Positions 38,061 through 46,991 of a stretch of 64,000 bases of DNA are shown piece by piece. The number at the start of each line of letters is the position of its first letter. Positions within the stretch are counted from its first letter, which is position 1. This DNA is from Neomesorhizobium albiziae (GTDB lineage: Bacteria; Pseudomonadota; Alphaproteobacteria; Rhizobiales; Rhizobiaceae), in contig NZ_FOSL01000009.1 of NCBI RefSeq assembly GCF_900114255.1, positions 62,001 to 126,000 on the forward strand. Reading direction: 5' to 3'. Both the position numbers and the translations under genes were made by a program. Under the pieces are notes generated by a model. It made no database searches. It saw only the letters and a list, made by a program, of their open reading frames with translations, and was not told where the DNA came from.

Positions 38061-38083
38061 TTGCATAAGCTTGATTTATGCAA
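38061..38083. promoter_or_regulatory. 8-7-8 palindrome overlapping a LysR start codon
   Basis: TTGCATAA (38061-38068) and its exact reverse complement TTATGCAA (38076-38083) flank a 7-base spacer. The right arm contains the ATG (38078-38080) of the LysR gene. No Shine-Dalgarno sequence precedes that ATG. The site is a good candidate for autorepression combined with activation of the divergent mttB-type gene. Confidence 0.6.
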
Positions 38084-38980
38084 AGTCTACGCCACCTGCT
38101 GCCCTCGGCCGGCAGCCTGATCGTCTTCGAGGCGGCCGGGCGGCTCTCCAGCTTCACCGCCGCCGGACGCGAGCTCGGCATGACCCAGGCCGCGGTATCC
38201 TATGCCGTGCGCGGGCTCGAGGATCAGCTCGGCGTCAAGCTGTTCCAGCGCCGCCATCGCCAGGTGCGGCTTACCGAGGCCGGCGGCCGCTTCTTTGCCG
38301 ACGTCACACTCGGCCTGTCCCACATCCGAAAGTCGGCGGAAGAGCTGCGCGCGCTCGCCGGCGGCATGCATGTGACGCTATCGGCCTCGACTGCCTTCGC
38401 CTCGTTCTGGATGATGCCGCGCCTGCAGAAATTCCGTGACGACCTGCCGGGCATCGATCTGCGCATCCAGACCGCCGACCGCGACCTCGATCTGATCGCC
38501 GAAGGCATTCCGCTCGGCATCCGCGGCGGCTCGGCGCAGGATTGGCCGGATTACGAATTGCTGCCGATCGCCAAGGAGGAAATCTATGCGGTCGCCGGCC
38601 CGGCCTATGTCGCCCGCTCCGGCATGCCGGCAAGCCCGGCCGAGATGGTCTCGCACCAACTGATCCATCTTGAGGAGCCATTCCGGCCGGCGGCGACCTG
38701 GAATGAGTGGTTCCGCTCGGCCGGCGTCAATGGCGCCGTCGCCAATCGCGGCCTGCAGATCAACGATTATGTCCTGGTCATCCAGGCGGTGATGGAAGGC
38801 CAGGGCATTGCGCTCGGCTGGCGGCACTTGACCGACCGGCTGATTGCCAGCGGACTGCTGGTGCGGCTGACCGACCATGCCATGACCACGGGCGATGGGT
38901 TCCATGTCGCCTGGCCGAAAAACCGGCCGCTGTCGGAAAGTGCCGAAAAAGTGCGCGACTGGCTGGCCGCGCAGGCGTGA
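38078..38980 (+). CDS. LysR-family regulator (GcvA-like) divergent from the mttB-type gene
   Basis: The 300-residue regulator has a winged helix (GSLIVFEAAGRLSSFTAAGR, TQAAVSYAVRGLEDQLGVKL) and an effector domain of the GcvA subgroup (AEGIPLGIRGG, DYELLPIAKEEIYAVAGP). It probably controls the divergent methyltransferase gene, with its methylated amine as effector. The start codon lies inside a perfect palindrome and lacks a ribosome site. Either the mRNA is leaderless or nearly so, or the protein represses its own translation start region. The next ATG would lie within the helix-turn-helix, so the start is secure. Confidence 0.88.
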   Translation: MQSLRHLLPSAGSLIVFEAAGRLSSFTAAGRELGMTQAAVSYAVRGLEDQLGVKLFQRRHRQVRLTEAGGRFFADVTLGLSHIRKSAEELRALAGGMHVTLSASTAFASFWMMPRLQKFRDDLPGIDLRIQTADRDLDLIAEGIPLGIRGGSAQDWPDYELLPIAKEEIYAVAGPAYVARSGMPASPAEMVSHQLIHLEEPFRPAATWNEWFRSAGVNGAVANRGLQINDYVLVIQAVMEGQGIALGWRHLTDRLIASGLLVRLTDHAMTTGDGFHVAWPKNRPLSESAEKVRDWLAAQA

Positions 38981-39021
38981 TCTCCTTTCGCGCCCACGGC
39001 GAATCCGGGTAAGATCACGAA

Positions 39022-40866
39022 ATGCCCATCCGCCAACTTTCCGAGACCATGGTCAACCAGATCGCCGCCGGCGAGGTGATCGAGCGGCCGGCGAGCGTCG
39101 TCAAGGAACTCGTTGAGAACGCGCTCGACGCGGGCGCCAGCCGCATTGAGGTGGTGACCGCCGGCGGCGGGCTGGCGCTGATCCGCGTGAGCGACGACGG
39201 CGCCGGCATTCCGGTCGGCGAACTCGAACTGGCGATCGCCAGGCACTGCACCTCGAAACTGTCGGACGACATTCACGACATCCGTTCGCTGGGTTTTCGC
39301 GGCGAAGCATTGCCGTCGATCGGCTCGGTGTCGCGGCTGACGGTGCGTTCGCGCACCGCATCGGCCGACAGCGGCGCGGAAATCCGCGTCGAAGGCGGTA
39401 GGCTGACGCCAGTCAGGCCGGCGGGCGCCAACCGCGGCACGCTGGTCGAAGTGCGCGACCTGTTCTTCGCCACGCCGGCGCGGCTGAAATTCATGAAGGG
39501 CGAGCGCGCTGAGGCGACCGCAGCAGCCGATGTCGTCAAACGCATCGCCATCGCCTTCCCCGCAGTTCGGTTCACGCTGTCGGGCACGGATCGTTCGACG
39601 CTGGACCTGCTGGCTGTCGGCGACACTGCCGACGCCCGCCTCGAACGCATCGCTCAGGTGATGGGCAAGGACTTCCCGGAAAACGCCATCGGCATCGATG
39701 CGACGCGGGAGGGGGTTCATCTCGGCGGCTACGTCTCGGTGCCTTCCTTCACCCGCGCCAACGCGCTGCAGCAATATGCCTATGTCAACGGCCGGCCGGT
39801 GCGCGACAAGCTTATCACCAGCGCCATCCGCGGCGCCTTCGCCGACGTTCTGCCGCGTGACCGCCACGCGGTGACGGCGCTGTTCCTGACGCTCGATCCC
39901 GGGCATGTCGACGTCAATGTCCACCCAGCCAAGGCCGACGTGCGTTTCCGCGATCCCGGGCTGGTGCGCGGATTGATCGTCGGCGCGATCAGGCAGGCGC
40001 TGGCGGAGGCCGGCATCCGCCCGGCGACGACGGGAGCCGCCGCCATGATGGGCGCCTTCCGGCCGGGACCGACCAGCTACGGACATGCCGGACCCGCCAA
40101 CGGGCACCGCTCCTTCCATGCCGGGTTCCGCGCTTCCGCATCGGCCGGGGCTTTCGACTTTGCCGCTTCGCCGAGCCGGCCGCTGCAGGGTTTCGGCGAG
40201 GGTGGGCAGGCAAGCTTCGATGCTGGACCGCTCGCCAGCGCCGATACCCGTGCCGGAAACGTCGAGGCCGCACCGGAACTGCTGACGTCGCAGCTGGGTG
40301 CGGCGCGGGCGCAGGTGCATGAAAACTACATCGTCGCGCAGACGGCCGATTCGCTGATCATCGTCGACCAGCATGCTGCACACGAGCGCCTGGTCTACGA
40401 AGCGCTGAAGACGGCGCTGCATTCGCGGCCGGTGCCGGCCCAGATGCTGCTTATTCCCGAAATCGTCGACCTGCCGGAAGAGGACGCCGAGCGCGTCGCC
40501 TCGCATGCCGAAATACTGCGCCGCTTCGGCCTGTCGGTCGAGCGTTTCGGTCCGGGCGCCATCGCTGTGCGCGAAACGCCCGCGATGCTCGGCGAGACCA
40601 ACGCTGCCCAACTCATCCGCGACCTCGCCGACGAGATCGCCGATACCGATACGGCCGAGACGCTGAAGGAGCGGCTCGACGCCATTGCTGCAACCATGGC
40701 CTGCCACGGTTCGGTGCGCTCCGGGCGGCAGTTACGGGCGGAAGAAATGAACGCCCTGCTGCGCCAAATGGAAGCGACACCTGGCTCCGGAACCTGCAAC
40801 CACGGACGGCCGACCTATATCGAGCTGAAACTCGCCGACATCGAACGGCTGTTCGGACGACGCTGA
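39022..40866 (+). CDS. mutL: DNA mismatch repair protein MutL
   Basis: The 614-residue protein has the GHKL ATPase signatures [26 protein letters not shown] and [15 protein letters not shown]. The linker is alanine/glycine-rich (about residues 330-420). The C-terminal endonuclease motif D-Q-H-A-x2-E-x4-E is seen as [16 protein letters not shown], with ACHGSVRSG and [10 protein letters not shown] completing the metal site. This is the nicking-competent MutL of bacteria without MutH. It begins 41 bases after the LysR gene and is followed by DUF2093. Confidence 0.95.
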   Translation: MPIRQLSETMVNQIAAGEVIERPASVVKELVENALDAGASRIEVVTAGGGLALIRVSDDGAGIPVGELELAIARHCTSKLSDDIHDIRSLGFRGEALPSIGSVSRLTVRSRTASADSGAEIRVEGGRLTPVRPAGANRGTLVEVRDLFFATPARLKFMKGERAEATAAADVVKRIAIAFPAVRFTLSGTDRSTLDLLAVGDTADARLERIAQVMGKDFPENAIGIDATREGVHLGGYVSVPSFTRANALQQYAYVNGRPVRDKLITSAIRGAFADVLPRDRHAVTALFLTLDPGHVDVNVHPAKADVRFRDPGLVRGLIVGAIRQALAEAGIRPATTGAAAMMGAFRPGPTSYGHAGPANGHRSFHAGFRASASAGAFDFAASPSRPLQGFGEGGQASFDAGPLASADTRAGNVEAAPELLTSQLGAARAQVHENYIVAQTADSLIIVDQHAAHERLVYEALKTALHSRPVPAQMLLIPEIVDLPEEDAERVASHAEILRRFGLSVERFGPGAIAVRETPAMLGETNAAQLIRDLADEIADTDTAETLKERLDAIAATMACHGSVRSGRQLRAEEMNALLRQMEATPGSGTCNHGRPTYIELKLADIERLFGRR

Positions 40867-40928
40867 GCGCGGCCGCTTGACCTCGCCGTCATTTTATGGC
40901 CGAAGAAATCCGTTGAAAGGCTCATATG

Positions 40929-41159
40929 ATGAACCGCTTTGAGGGTCCCGGCGCCAGGGAGGCCCGCATCCGCTATCTCGACGGGGATTTCCAGGTCACC
41001 AGCCCTGGCGCCTTCGTGCGCTGCGCTGTCACCGGCGAAACGATCCCGCTCGACGAACTGAAATACTGGAGCGTGGCGCGACAGGAACCGTACATCAACG
41101 CGGCCGTCTCCCTGCAGCGCGAACTGGACGTCAATCCTGAACTGCGCAAGCGGCGCTGA
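40929..41159 (+). CDS. DUF2093 domain protein
   Basis: The 76-residue protein (MNRFEGPGAREARIRYLDGD...) fits DUF2093, a small alphaproteobacterial family with the conserved core PGAFVRCAVTGETIPLDELK YWSV. The single Cys and the compact beta-rich pattern suggest a small zinc-ribbon-like or OB-like fold, but no function is known. ATG codons at 40926 and 40929 are adjacent; AAAGG upstream fits either. It lies downstream of mutL and converges with lpxK. Confidence 0.8.
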   Translation: MNRFEGPGAREARIRYLDGDFQVTSPGAFVRCAVTGETIPLDELKYWSVARQEPYINAAVSLQRELDVNPELRKRR

Positions 41160-41228
41160 GGCCCTTCCGGTTCGGCGGATCTTCTTGTTTAGGATATCTG
41201 TCGGAAACTGGACCCTGCATCGCCGGGG

Positions 41229-42263
41229 TCATACTCCATTGCGAAGCTTGCGGTCGCGCCAGTTTTTCAGAGTCTCTTCGATCAACCGTTCGGGAACACT
41301 ATCCGGCTCGAACTTCGTGTCGATCTCCAGCACATGCGCCTGTTCCAGCAGCGCCTGCGCGGCAGCTGAGCCATGACGCAACCGGGCGGCGTCCTTCGCG
41401 GTGGTGACGATCTCCAGTCCGTCCGAGCGGGCAGCCGCCGCAAGGTCGATCAGTTCGTCGTCCGAATAAAAATGATGGTCACCGAAGGAGCGCGTCAGCG
41501 CCACCGTGCCGCCGGCCTCGGCGATGGTGGCGTAAAATTTGTCGGGGTTGCCGATACCAGCAAACGCAAGCAGGCGCTTTCCGGCGATCACGCCAGGGTC
41601 GCGCGGCCTCGCCACGGCTTCGAAAATCGGCTTGCCAGCACGCGCGGCACGACGGATCACCAGATCGGCGGCACTTCCCTCGCCCATTTTCAGCACCGCG
41701 TCGGCCAACCGCAGCTGATCGAGCAGCGGCGCCCGCATCGGCCCGCCAGGGATGATATGGCCATTTCCGAGACCGCGCCGCGCATCTATCACCAGCAGGG
41801 CGAAGTCGATGTGGATGCGCGCGCTTTGGAAGCCGTCGTCCATGATCAGGAAATCACAGCCGCTTTCAGTCAGCAGACGCGCCCCGTGAGCGCGGTTCGG
41901 CGTCACCGCCACCGGCGCGTGTTCGGCAAGCAGCAGAGGCTCGTCACCGACATGCCTGGCGCTGTCATGATGCGCATCGACCAGATGCGGCTCGGAAAAG
42001 CTGCCGCCATGGCCGCGCGACAGAAACCCCGGCTTGCGGCCAAGCTGGGTTGCGGCTGCGGCGAGCGCAATCGCCACGGGCGTCTTGCCGGCCCCGCCCA
42101 CCGTCAGATTGCCGACACAGAGCACCGGACAATCGATCTTTTCGCGTTTTGCCGCATTCATGCGGCGGCGCGCCACGGCCCCGTAGATCGCCGAGAGCGG
42201 ATAAAGCGCGTAAGCGCGCCAGTCCGGCCTTTCCCACCAGAACGGAGGCGCTTCGCTCGCCAT
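41229..42263 (-). CDS. lpxK: Tetraacyldisaccharide 4'-kinase
   Basis: The 344-residue membrane-associated kinase has the Walker A region CVGNLTVGGAGKTPVAIALA (residues 50-70). The N-terminal hydrophobic/amphipathic stretch PFWWERPDWRAYALYPLSAI and DDGFQSARIHIDFALLVIDA are LpxK hallmarks. It phosphorylates the 4' position of the lipid A precursor at the inner membrane. It is last in a lipid A/Kdo operon, beginning two bases after the waaA stop. Confidence 0.95.
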   Translation of the reverse strand: MASEAPPFWWERPDWRAYALYPLSAIYGAVARRRMNAAKREKIDCPVLCVGNLTVGGAGKTPVAIALAAAATQLGRKPGFLSRGHGGSFSEPHLVDAHHDSARHVGDEPLLLAEHAPVAVTPNRAHGARLLTESGCDFLIMDDGFQSARIHIDFALLVIDARRGLGNGHIIPGGPMRAPLLDQLRLADAVLKMGEGSAADLVIRRAARAGKPIFEAVARPRDPGVIAGKRLLAFAGIGNPDKFYATIAEAGGTVALTRSFGDHHFYSDDELIDLAAAARSDGLEIVTTAKDAARLRHGSAAAQALLEQAHVLEIDTKFEPDSVPERLIEETLKNWRDRKLRNGV

Positions 42264-42265
42264 TC

Positions 42266-43588
42266 CTAGGGGTATCCCCCGTTGCCTTCCTTGAGTCGCG
42301 ATTTCACGATCAGCGGATGGATGTATGGCTCCAGCGCCTTCAGGGTCGCCGCGAGGGCGCCCCGCATGTCGTCGACAGTCGCCGCGCCCGCCGCGATCAT
42401 GTCTTCGCGGGCCTGCTCGTTCTTGAGCAGGAAGTTCACCGCACCGGCGAGCATGTCGCGGTCGCGCACCAGCTTGGCGCCGCCACCGTCGATCAGCCGC
42501 TGATAGGTTTCGCGAAAATTCTGCACGTTACGGCCGGCCAGCACCGCTGTATCGAGCATCGCCGGCTCAAGCGGGTTCTGGCCGCCTTCGGACGTCAGCG
42601 AGCGGCCGACGAAGGCGATCTCGGTCAGGCGGAGGTAAAGCCCCATCTCGCCGATCGTATCGCCAAGCAGGATGTCGGTGTCAGGGGTGATCGGCTCGTC
42701 GAGACTGCGGCGAGCGACTTTCAGACCCGCCGCCGCGAATTCCGCCACCAGCGCCTCGGCCCGGTTGGGATGCCGCGGCACGATGATTGTCAGCAGATCC
42801 TTGTGGCGCGGGCGCAGCATCTGGTGCACTTCCGCGGCAACTGCTTCTTCGCCGTCATGCGTGGATACCGCAGCCCAGGTCTGCCGGGAGCCGATCTGAT
42901 ACTTCAGGTCGGCAAGCGACCTCTCGTCGGCGGGCGGCGGATCGGTATCGACCTTGAGATTGCCGGATACGGTGACAGGCCGGGCTCCGAGTGCGCGAAA
43001 CCGCTCTCCGTCGACCTCGGACTGCGCCACCACATGCGCAAGGTTCTCGAACAGCGCCTCGGCGAGGAAGGCGCGTTTCTGCCATGAAGCGAACGAACGG
43101 TCGGACAGCCGGCCATTGACCAGAACCTGCGGGACGCGGCGGGCGCCGAGCTCCAGGATCGTCATCGGCCAAATCTCGGATTCGGCAATGATCGCCAGAT
43201 CCGGCTCCCAATGATCGAGGAAGCGGCTGACCGCAGGCTTCAAATCGAGCGGCACATATTGGTGGATGATGCGCTCGCCGAGCCGCTCGTCGGCGACCCG
43301 CGCCGAGGTCACCGTACCTGTCGTCAGGACCACATTGATACCGAAGCCAAGGATGCGTTCGATCAAAGGAATGACGGCAATCGTCTCGCCGACGCTTGCC
43401 GCATGGACCCAGACCAACGGCCCGCTCGGCCGTGGCCGGCTTGCAATACCGTAGCGCTCGCGCCTGCGGCTGCGCTCTTCCTTGCCCTGGTTGGCTCGCC
43501 AGCCGACATAGCCGCCGACCAGCGGATAGGCGGCGGCCCCCGCGAAGCGGTAGACCGAAAGCATGGCGCGCGCCCAACGCTCGCTCAT
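42266..43588 (-). CDS. waaA: 3-deoxy-D-manno-octulosonic acid transferase
   Basis: The 440-residue GT-B glycosyltransferase (also called KdtA) has an N-terminal membrane anchor (FAGAAAYPLVGGYVGWRANQ). GPLVWVHAASVGETIAVIPL, with the acceptor-site Glu, AESEIWP and FVGRSLTSEGGQNPLEPAML are conserved. It adds Kdo to lipid IVA. Its ATG shares a base with the stop of the upstream acyltransferase (TGATG), indicating translational coupling. It lies upstream of lpxK. Confidence 0.95.
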   Translation of the reverse strand: MSERWARAMLSVYRFAGAAAYPLVGGYVGWRANQGKEERSRRRERYGIASRPRPSGPLVWVHAASVGETIAVIPLIERILGFGINVVLTTGTVTSARVADERLGERIIHQYVPLDLKPAVSRFLDHWEPDLAIIAESEIWPMTILELGARRVPQVLVNGRLSDRSFASWQKRAFLAEALFENLAHVVAQSEVDGERFRALGARPVTVSGNLKVDTDPPPADERSLADLKYQIGSRQTWAAVSTHDGEEAVAAEVHQMLRPRHKDLLTIIVPRHPNRAEALVAEFAAAGLKVARRSLDEPITPDTDILLGDTIGEMGLYLRLTEIAFVGRSLTSEGGQNPLEPAMLDTAVLAGRNVQNFRETYQRLIDGGGAKLVRDRDMLAGAVNFLLKNEQAREDMIAAGAATVDDMRGALAATLKALEPYIHPLIVKSRLKEGNGGYP

Positions 43589-44370
43589 CAGGCGCGATCC
43601 ACCAGACGATACGCCTTTTCGGTAGCGGCGTTGAGGGAGGCAGTCACTTCCTGGCGTTTCCGTTCCATTTCGGCGTCATCCGCGTCGGACCGCACATAGA
43701 TGGGCTCGCCGATGACGACCGTGCCGCGCCCGAAAGGCAGGTTGATGGTCGTCTTGTCCCAACTCCTCTCCAGCACCTTGCGGCGGCTGGTGGCGACCGC
43801 GAAGGCGACGATCGGGCGGCCGGAGAGCTTTGCCAACGTCACGATACCCAATCCTGCCTGGCGCGGCGTGCCCTTTGGAATATCCGCGATCATGGCGACG
43901 TTGCGGCCTGCGGCGAGTACCCTTTTGAGTGCGATCAGCGCACGGGCGCCGCCCTTCTCGGAATGATTTGAGTTGTCACGGCCGCCGGAGCCGCGCACCG
44001 CCTCGAGGCCGAACTTTTCCAGCACGAGAGCATTGATCTCGGCATCGGCGCTGCGCGACACCATGGCGGCGATCCCGCGGGCGCCCGACTTGTAGATGGT
44101 CGGGGTAAGCAGATGCTGGCCGTGCCAGAGCGCGATGATGCCCGGCGTCATTTCCTTGAACGCCTTTTCCAGGTTCGACGAACCTTCGACGAACGGGTTC
44201 GTCAGCCTGATCAGGCGCAACACCGAAGCGAGAACGCTGGCCAACGCGTTCTTCGCGAAACGCGACTGCGCCAGTGGCCTGCGGACCGACTTCCAGAAGG
44301 CCTTCATCGCACCGGGGCGGCGCGGCTCTGCTGCGGCTCCCACCGCCTGCGTTGCAGTTTTTTCGTCCAT
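43588..44370 (-). CDS. Lysophospholipid acyltransferase family protein (DUF374)
   Basis: The 260-residue membrane-associated protein has the DUF374/LPLAT core: IIALWHGQHLLTPTIY provides the catalytic His, AMVSRSADAEINA follows, and FGLEAVRGSGGRDNSNHSEKG and DIPKGTPRQAGLG complete the acceptor site. The family is often encoded before waaA in alphaproteobacteria and is thought to acylate lipid A or a precursor. The start at 44370 places MDEKTATQ first; the longer frame overlaps DUF4170. It is coupled to waaA. Confidence 0.85.
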   Translation of the reverse strand: MDEKTATQAVGAAAEPRRPGAMKAFWKSVRRPLAQSRFAKNALASVLASVLRLIRLTNPFVEGSSNLEKAFKEMTPGIIALWHGQHLLTPTIYKSGARGIAAMVSRSADAEINALVLEKFGLEAVRGSGGRDNSNHSEKGGARALIALKRVLAAGRNVAMIADIPKGTPRQAGLGIVTLAKLSGRPIVAFAVATSRRKVLERSWDKTTINLPFGRGTVVIGEPIYVRSDADDAEMERKRQEVTASLNAATEKAYRLVDRA

Positions 44371-44374
44371 CACG

Positions 44375-44626
44375 TCAGTTCTGACCGGCCTTCTTGTTTT
44401 CCGGTTCGAGCAGCCGGTGCAGGTGAACGATGAAGTAGCGCATATGCGCATTGTCCACCGTTGCCTGCGCTTTAGCCTTCCACGCGAATTCGGCGGATTT
44501 GTAGTCGGGATAGATTCCGACAATATCAAGTCCGTCGAGATCGCGGAACTCGGTGCCGCCAAGCTTGGTCAGTTCGCCGCCGAAAACCAGGTGCAAAAGC
44601 TGCTTTTTACCGTCTTCACCGGTCAT
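44375..44626 (-). CDS. DUF4170 domain protein
   Basis: The 83-residue soluble protein (LLHLVFGGELTKLGGTEFRD, HMRYFIVHLHRLLEPEN) matches DUF4170, a small alphaproteobacterial family encoded next to lipid A genes. Function unknown. It ends four bases before the acyltransferase start and so heads the lipid A/Kdo operon (DUF4170, acyltransferase, waaA, lpxK). Confidence 0.8.
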   Translation of the reverse strand: MTGEDGKKQLLHLVFGGELTKLGGTEFRDLDGLDIVGIYPDYKSAEFAWKAKAQATVDNAHMRYFIVHLHRLLEPENKKAGQN

Positions 44627-44671
44627 GTCCGTTCAAATCCCAAATCACGAAGATGGTGCTGCTTAGATCAA

Positions 44672-44695
44672 AAAGCCGCAGTTTGAAACCGCTTT
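44672..44695 (-). terminator. Terminator after the pmbA-cysQ operon
   Basis: Reading the minus strand, AAAGC...GCTTT encloses an inner GTTT/AAAC pair and is followed by further T residues. It lies seven bases beyond the cysQ stop and upstream of DUF4170, separating the two units. Confidence 0.5.
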
Positions 44696-44701
44696 GAGCT
44701 T

Positions 44702-45511
44702 CTATCCGTGCTCAAACGCCGCGATCACGGCCGTCATTTGCTCAAGCAAAGCGCCGCTGCCCGCCGCAAGCGCGCCGCGACGCGGGTTCGGACCGGCATA
44801 GTGCAGAGCCTTTCCATCGCAGTCCAGCAGTCGCCCGCCGGCCTCCCGCAACATCACGTCGGCTGCGGCCAGATCCCAGTCATGGGCGTTAGGCTTCACA
44901 TAGGTCGCGTCGAGTTCGCCACTGGCCACCATCGCCACCCGATAGGCGAGCGAGGGAATATAGGAAACGGTCGTGAAGCGGCTACGCAGATTTTCGGGCG
45001 TAGCGTCGATCAAGTGGTTGGGGCCGGCGACGACAAACGTCTCGCCGGGTGGGCTTACATGCAGTGCCGCCCCGTCCTTGAACGCACCGCTTCCAGCTTG
45101 CGCCCAGAATGTCTCACTCTTGGCCGGGCATTCCAGTACGCCGGCAAGGGGAACGCCATTTTCCACCACGGCGATCGAGACGCACCACGTGCTGCGCCCT
45201 TCCAGGAAGGCGCGCGTGCCATCGATCGGATCGACCACGAAAGTGCGCCGGGAAGCCAGCCGCGCCGGCGAGTCGACGGTTTCTTCCGACAGCCAGCCAT
45301 AATCAGGACGTGCCGCGAGCAGCGTCTCGCGCAAATAGGTATCGACGGCGTAGTCCGCCTCGCTCACCGGCGACTGGCCGCCCTTCATCCAGACTTCGGG
45401 ATTGGCCTTGAAGAAGCGCATGGCGATCCGGCCGGCCTCCATGGCCGCGGCGCGGATCAGTTGCAGGTCGATCGCCACCTGCGATGAATGAAGCGCCTCA
45501 GCTGCCGGCAA
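44702..45511 (-). CDS. cysQ: 3'(2'),5'-bisphosphate nucleotidase CysQ-like (inositol monophosphatase family)
   Basis: The 269-residue phosphatase has the metal motifs WLSEETVD, VVDPIDGTRAFLEGRSTWCV and NAHDWDLAAADVMLREAGGR. The family removes phosphate from PAP in sulfur metabolism or from inositol phosphates; the sequence fits CysQ better, but the choice is not certain. The start is TTG at 45511, with GAAGGGA seven bases upstream, and it overlaps the pmbA stop by 14 bases. A terminator-like hairpin follows the stop. Confidence 0.85.
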   Translation of the reverse strand: MPAAEALHSSQVAIDLQLIRAAAMEAGRIAMRFFKANPEVWMKGGQSPVSEADYAVDTYLRETLLAARPDYGWLSEETVDSPARLASRRTFVVDPIDGTRAFLEGRSTWCVSIAVVENGVPLAGVLECPAKSETFWAQAGSGAFKDGAALHVSPPGETFVVAGPNHLIDATPENLRSRFTTVSYIPSLAYRVAMVASGELDATYVKPNAHDWDLAAADVMLREAGGRLLDCDGKALHYAGPNPRRGALAAGSGALLEQMTAVIAAFEHG

Positions 45512-46841
45512 GGGTCATCCCTTCGATTAGAAGGGTTGGCGAAGCAGTGCCGAAATTGCGGTCGAGGTCGCTGGCGGGAATCATGTTCAGGAACATGTCC
45601 TTGAGATTTGACGCAATCGTGACCTCGGAGACGGGGTAGACGAGTTCACCGTTGTCGATCCAGAACCCGCTTGCGCCACGGCTGTATTCGCCGGTCACCA
45701 TGTTGACGCCTTGGCCGAAGACTTCGGTCACATAGAAGCCCGTCTTCACCGCCTTGATAAGCTCTTCCGGGGTTTCGCTGCCGGGCTCGATGGCGAGATT
45801 CGTCGACGACGGAGAGACCGACGAGGCTGCCCGCGAACCCCGGCCATTGGTCTCAAGGCCGAGTTCGCGCGCCGCCGAGGTGGACAAAAACCAGTGCTTG
45901 AGCACGCCGTCCTCGACCATGTTGAGCGGCATGCCCTCGACGCCCTCGCCGTCAAACGGCCTCGACGACTGGCCCCGCACGCGCAGCGGATCGTCGGTGA
46001 CGGTGATGCCCGCACGGGCCACCCGCTTGCCCATCATGTCGCGCAGGAAACTTGTCTTGCGCGCCACCGAAGCGCCGTTGATTGCACCGGCCAGATGGCC
46101 GGCGATGCCGCGCGCGACCCGCGGGTCGAAGACCACGTTGACCGGTCCGGTCTTGGCTTTGCGGGCGTTGAGCCGCTTGACCGCGCGCTCGCCGGCCTTG
46201 CGGCCGATCGTCTCGGGCGAATCGAGGTCTGAAAAATGCTGGCGCGATGAAAAATCGTAATCGCGCTCCATGCCCGTGCCCTCGCCGGCGATGACGCTCG
46301 CCGAGCGGGAAAACCGCGTCGCCACATACTGGCCCAGAAAACCTTCCGACGTCGCCAGTACCAGGCCGCCAAGACCGGCGCTGGCGCCGCTACCGCCCGA
46401 ATTCGTGACGCCGGCAACACCAAGTGCCGCTTCTTCCGCCGCAAGCGCGTCTTCCCGGAGCCGTTCGGCCGAAACGACAGTTCCGTCGAAGAGATCAAGA
46501 TCGCGCAGTTTCTTCACCAGTCGTGACGCATCAGCCAGGCCCTGGAAGGGATCTTCCGGCGAGACACGCGCCATGGCAACCGCACGTTCGGCAAGTTCGG
46601 CCGGGTTCGAAGAGGCGGTCGCCGAGACGCTCGCCACCTGCTTGCCGATGAAAACGCGAAGCGAAATGTCATCGCTTTCGGAAGCCTCGGTGCTCTCGAC
46701 CTTGCCCAGCCGCACCGACACGCCGGTCGACCGGCCACGCACCGCCACCGCGTCGGCGGCATCCGCTCCGGCCTTTTTCGCGGCTTCGACAAGGGCTGCT
46801 ACCCGGTCGACGAGCTTGCTGGCATCGATGGCGTCGGTCAT
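45498..46841 (-). CDS. pmbA: TldD/PmbA family metalloprotease
   Basis: The 447-residue PmbA (TldE)-type protein has SVRLGKVESTEASESDDISL in the N-terminal domain. The C-terminal conserved blocks are NVVFDPRVARGIAGHLAGAI, RPFDGEGVEGMPLNMVEDGV and FGQGVNMVTGEYSRGASGFW. With TldD it forms a heterodimeric protease that processes peptides; no tldD is in the window. The start at 46841 is chosen over two further upstream starts because MTDAIDASKLVDRVAAL matches usual lengths. Coupled to cysQ by a 14-base overlap. Confidence 0.9.
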   Translation of the reverse strand: MTDAIDASKLVDRVAALVEAAKKAGADAADAVAVRGRSTGVSVRLGKVESTEASESDDISLRVFIGKQVASVSATASSNPAELAERAVAMARVSPEDPFQGLADASRLVKKLRDLDLFDGTVVSAERLREDALAAEEAALGVAGVTNSGGSGASAGLGGLVLATSEGFLGQYVATRFSRSASVIAGEGTGMERDYDFSSRQHFSDLDSPETIGRKAGERAVKRLNARKAKTGPVNVVFDPRVARGIAGHLAGAINGASVARKTSFLRDMMGKRVARAGITVTDDPLRVRGQSSRPFDGEGVEGMPLNMVEDGVLKHWFLSTSAARELGLETNGRGSRAASSVSPSSTNLAIEPGSETPEELIKAVKTGFYVTEVFGQGVNMVTGEYSRGASGFWIDNGELVYPVSEVTIASNLKDMFLNMIPASDLDRNFGTASPTLLIEGMTLAGS

Positions 46842-46991
46842 CTCGTCGATCCTGGTTATTCGCATTTCTGCTGCGCTTGCACAGCGCATCCTCGGCACCA
46901 TCTATTGTTCCGGCGATCCATGTGCAATGGGTGGTCATTACGGCAAATTGCAGCGAAAATGCCGCACGCGGCGCAATTTCAGGAAATTGTC

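Noticed and set aside
38767-40707. 646-codon minus-strand frame opposite mutL
   Set aside because: Exact shadow of the conserved MutL frame; no motif, no start signal.
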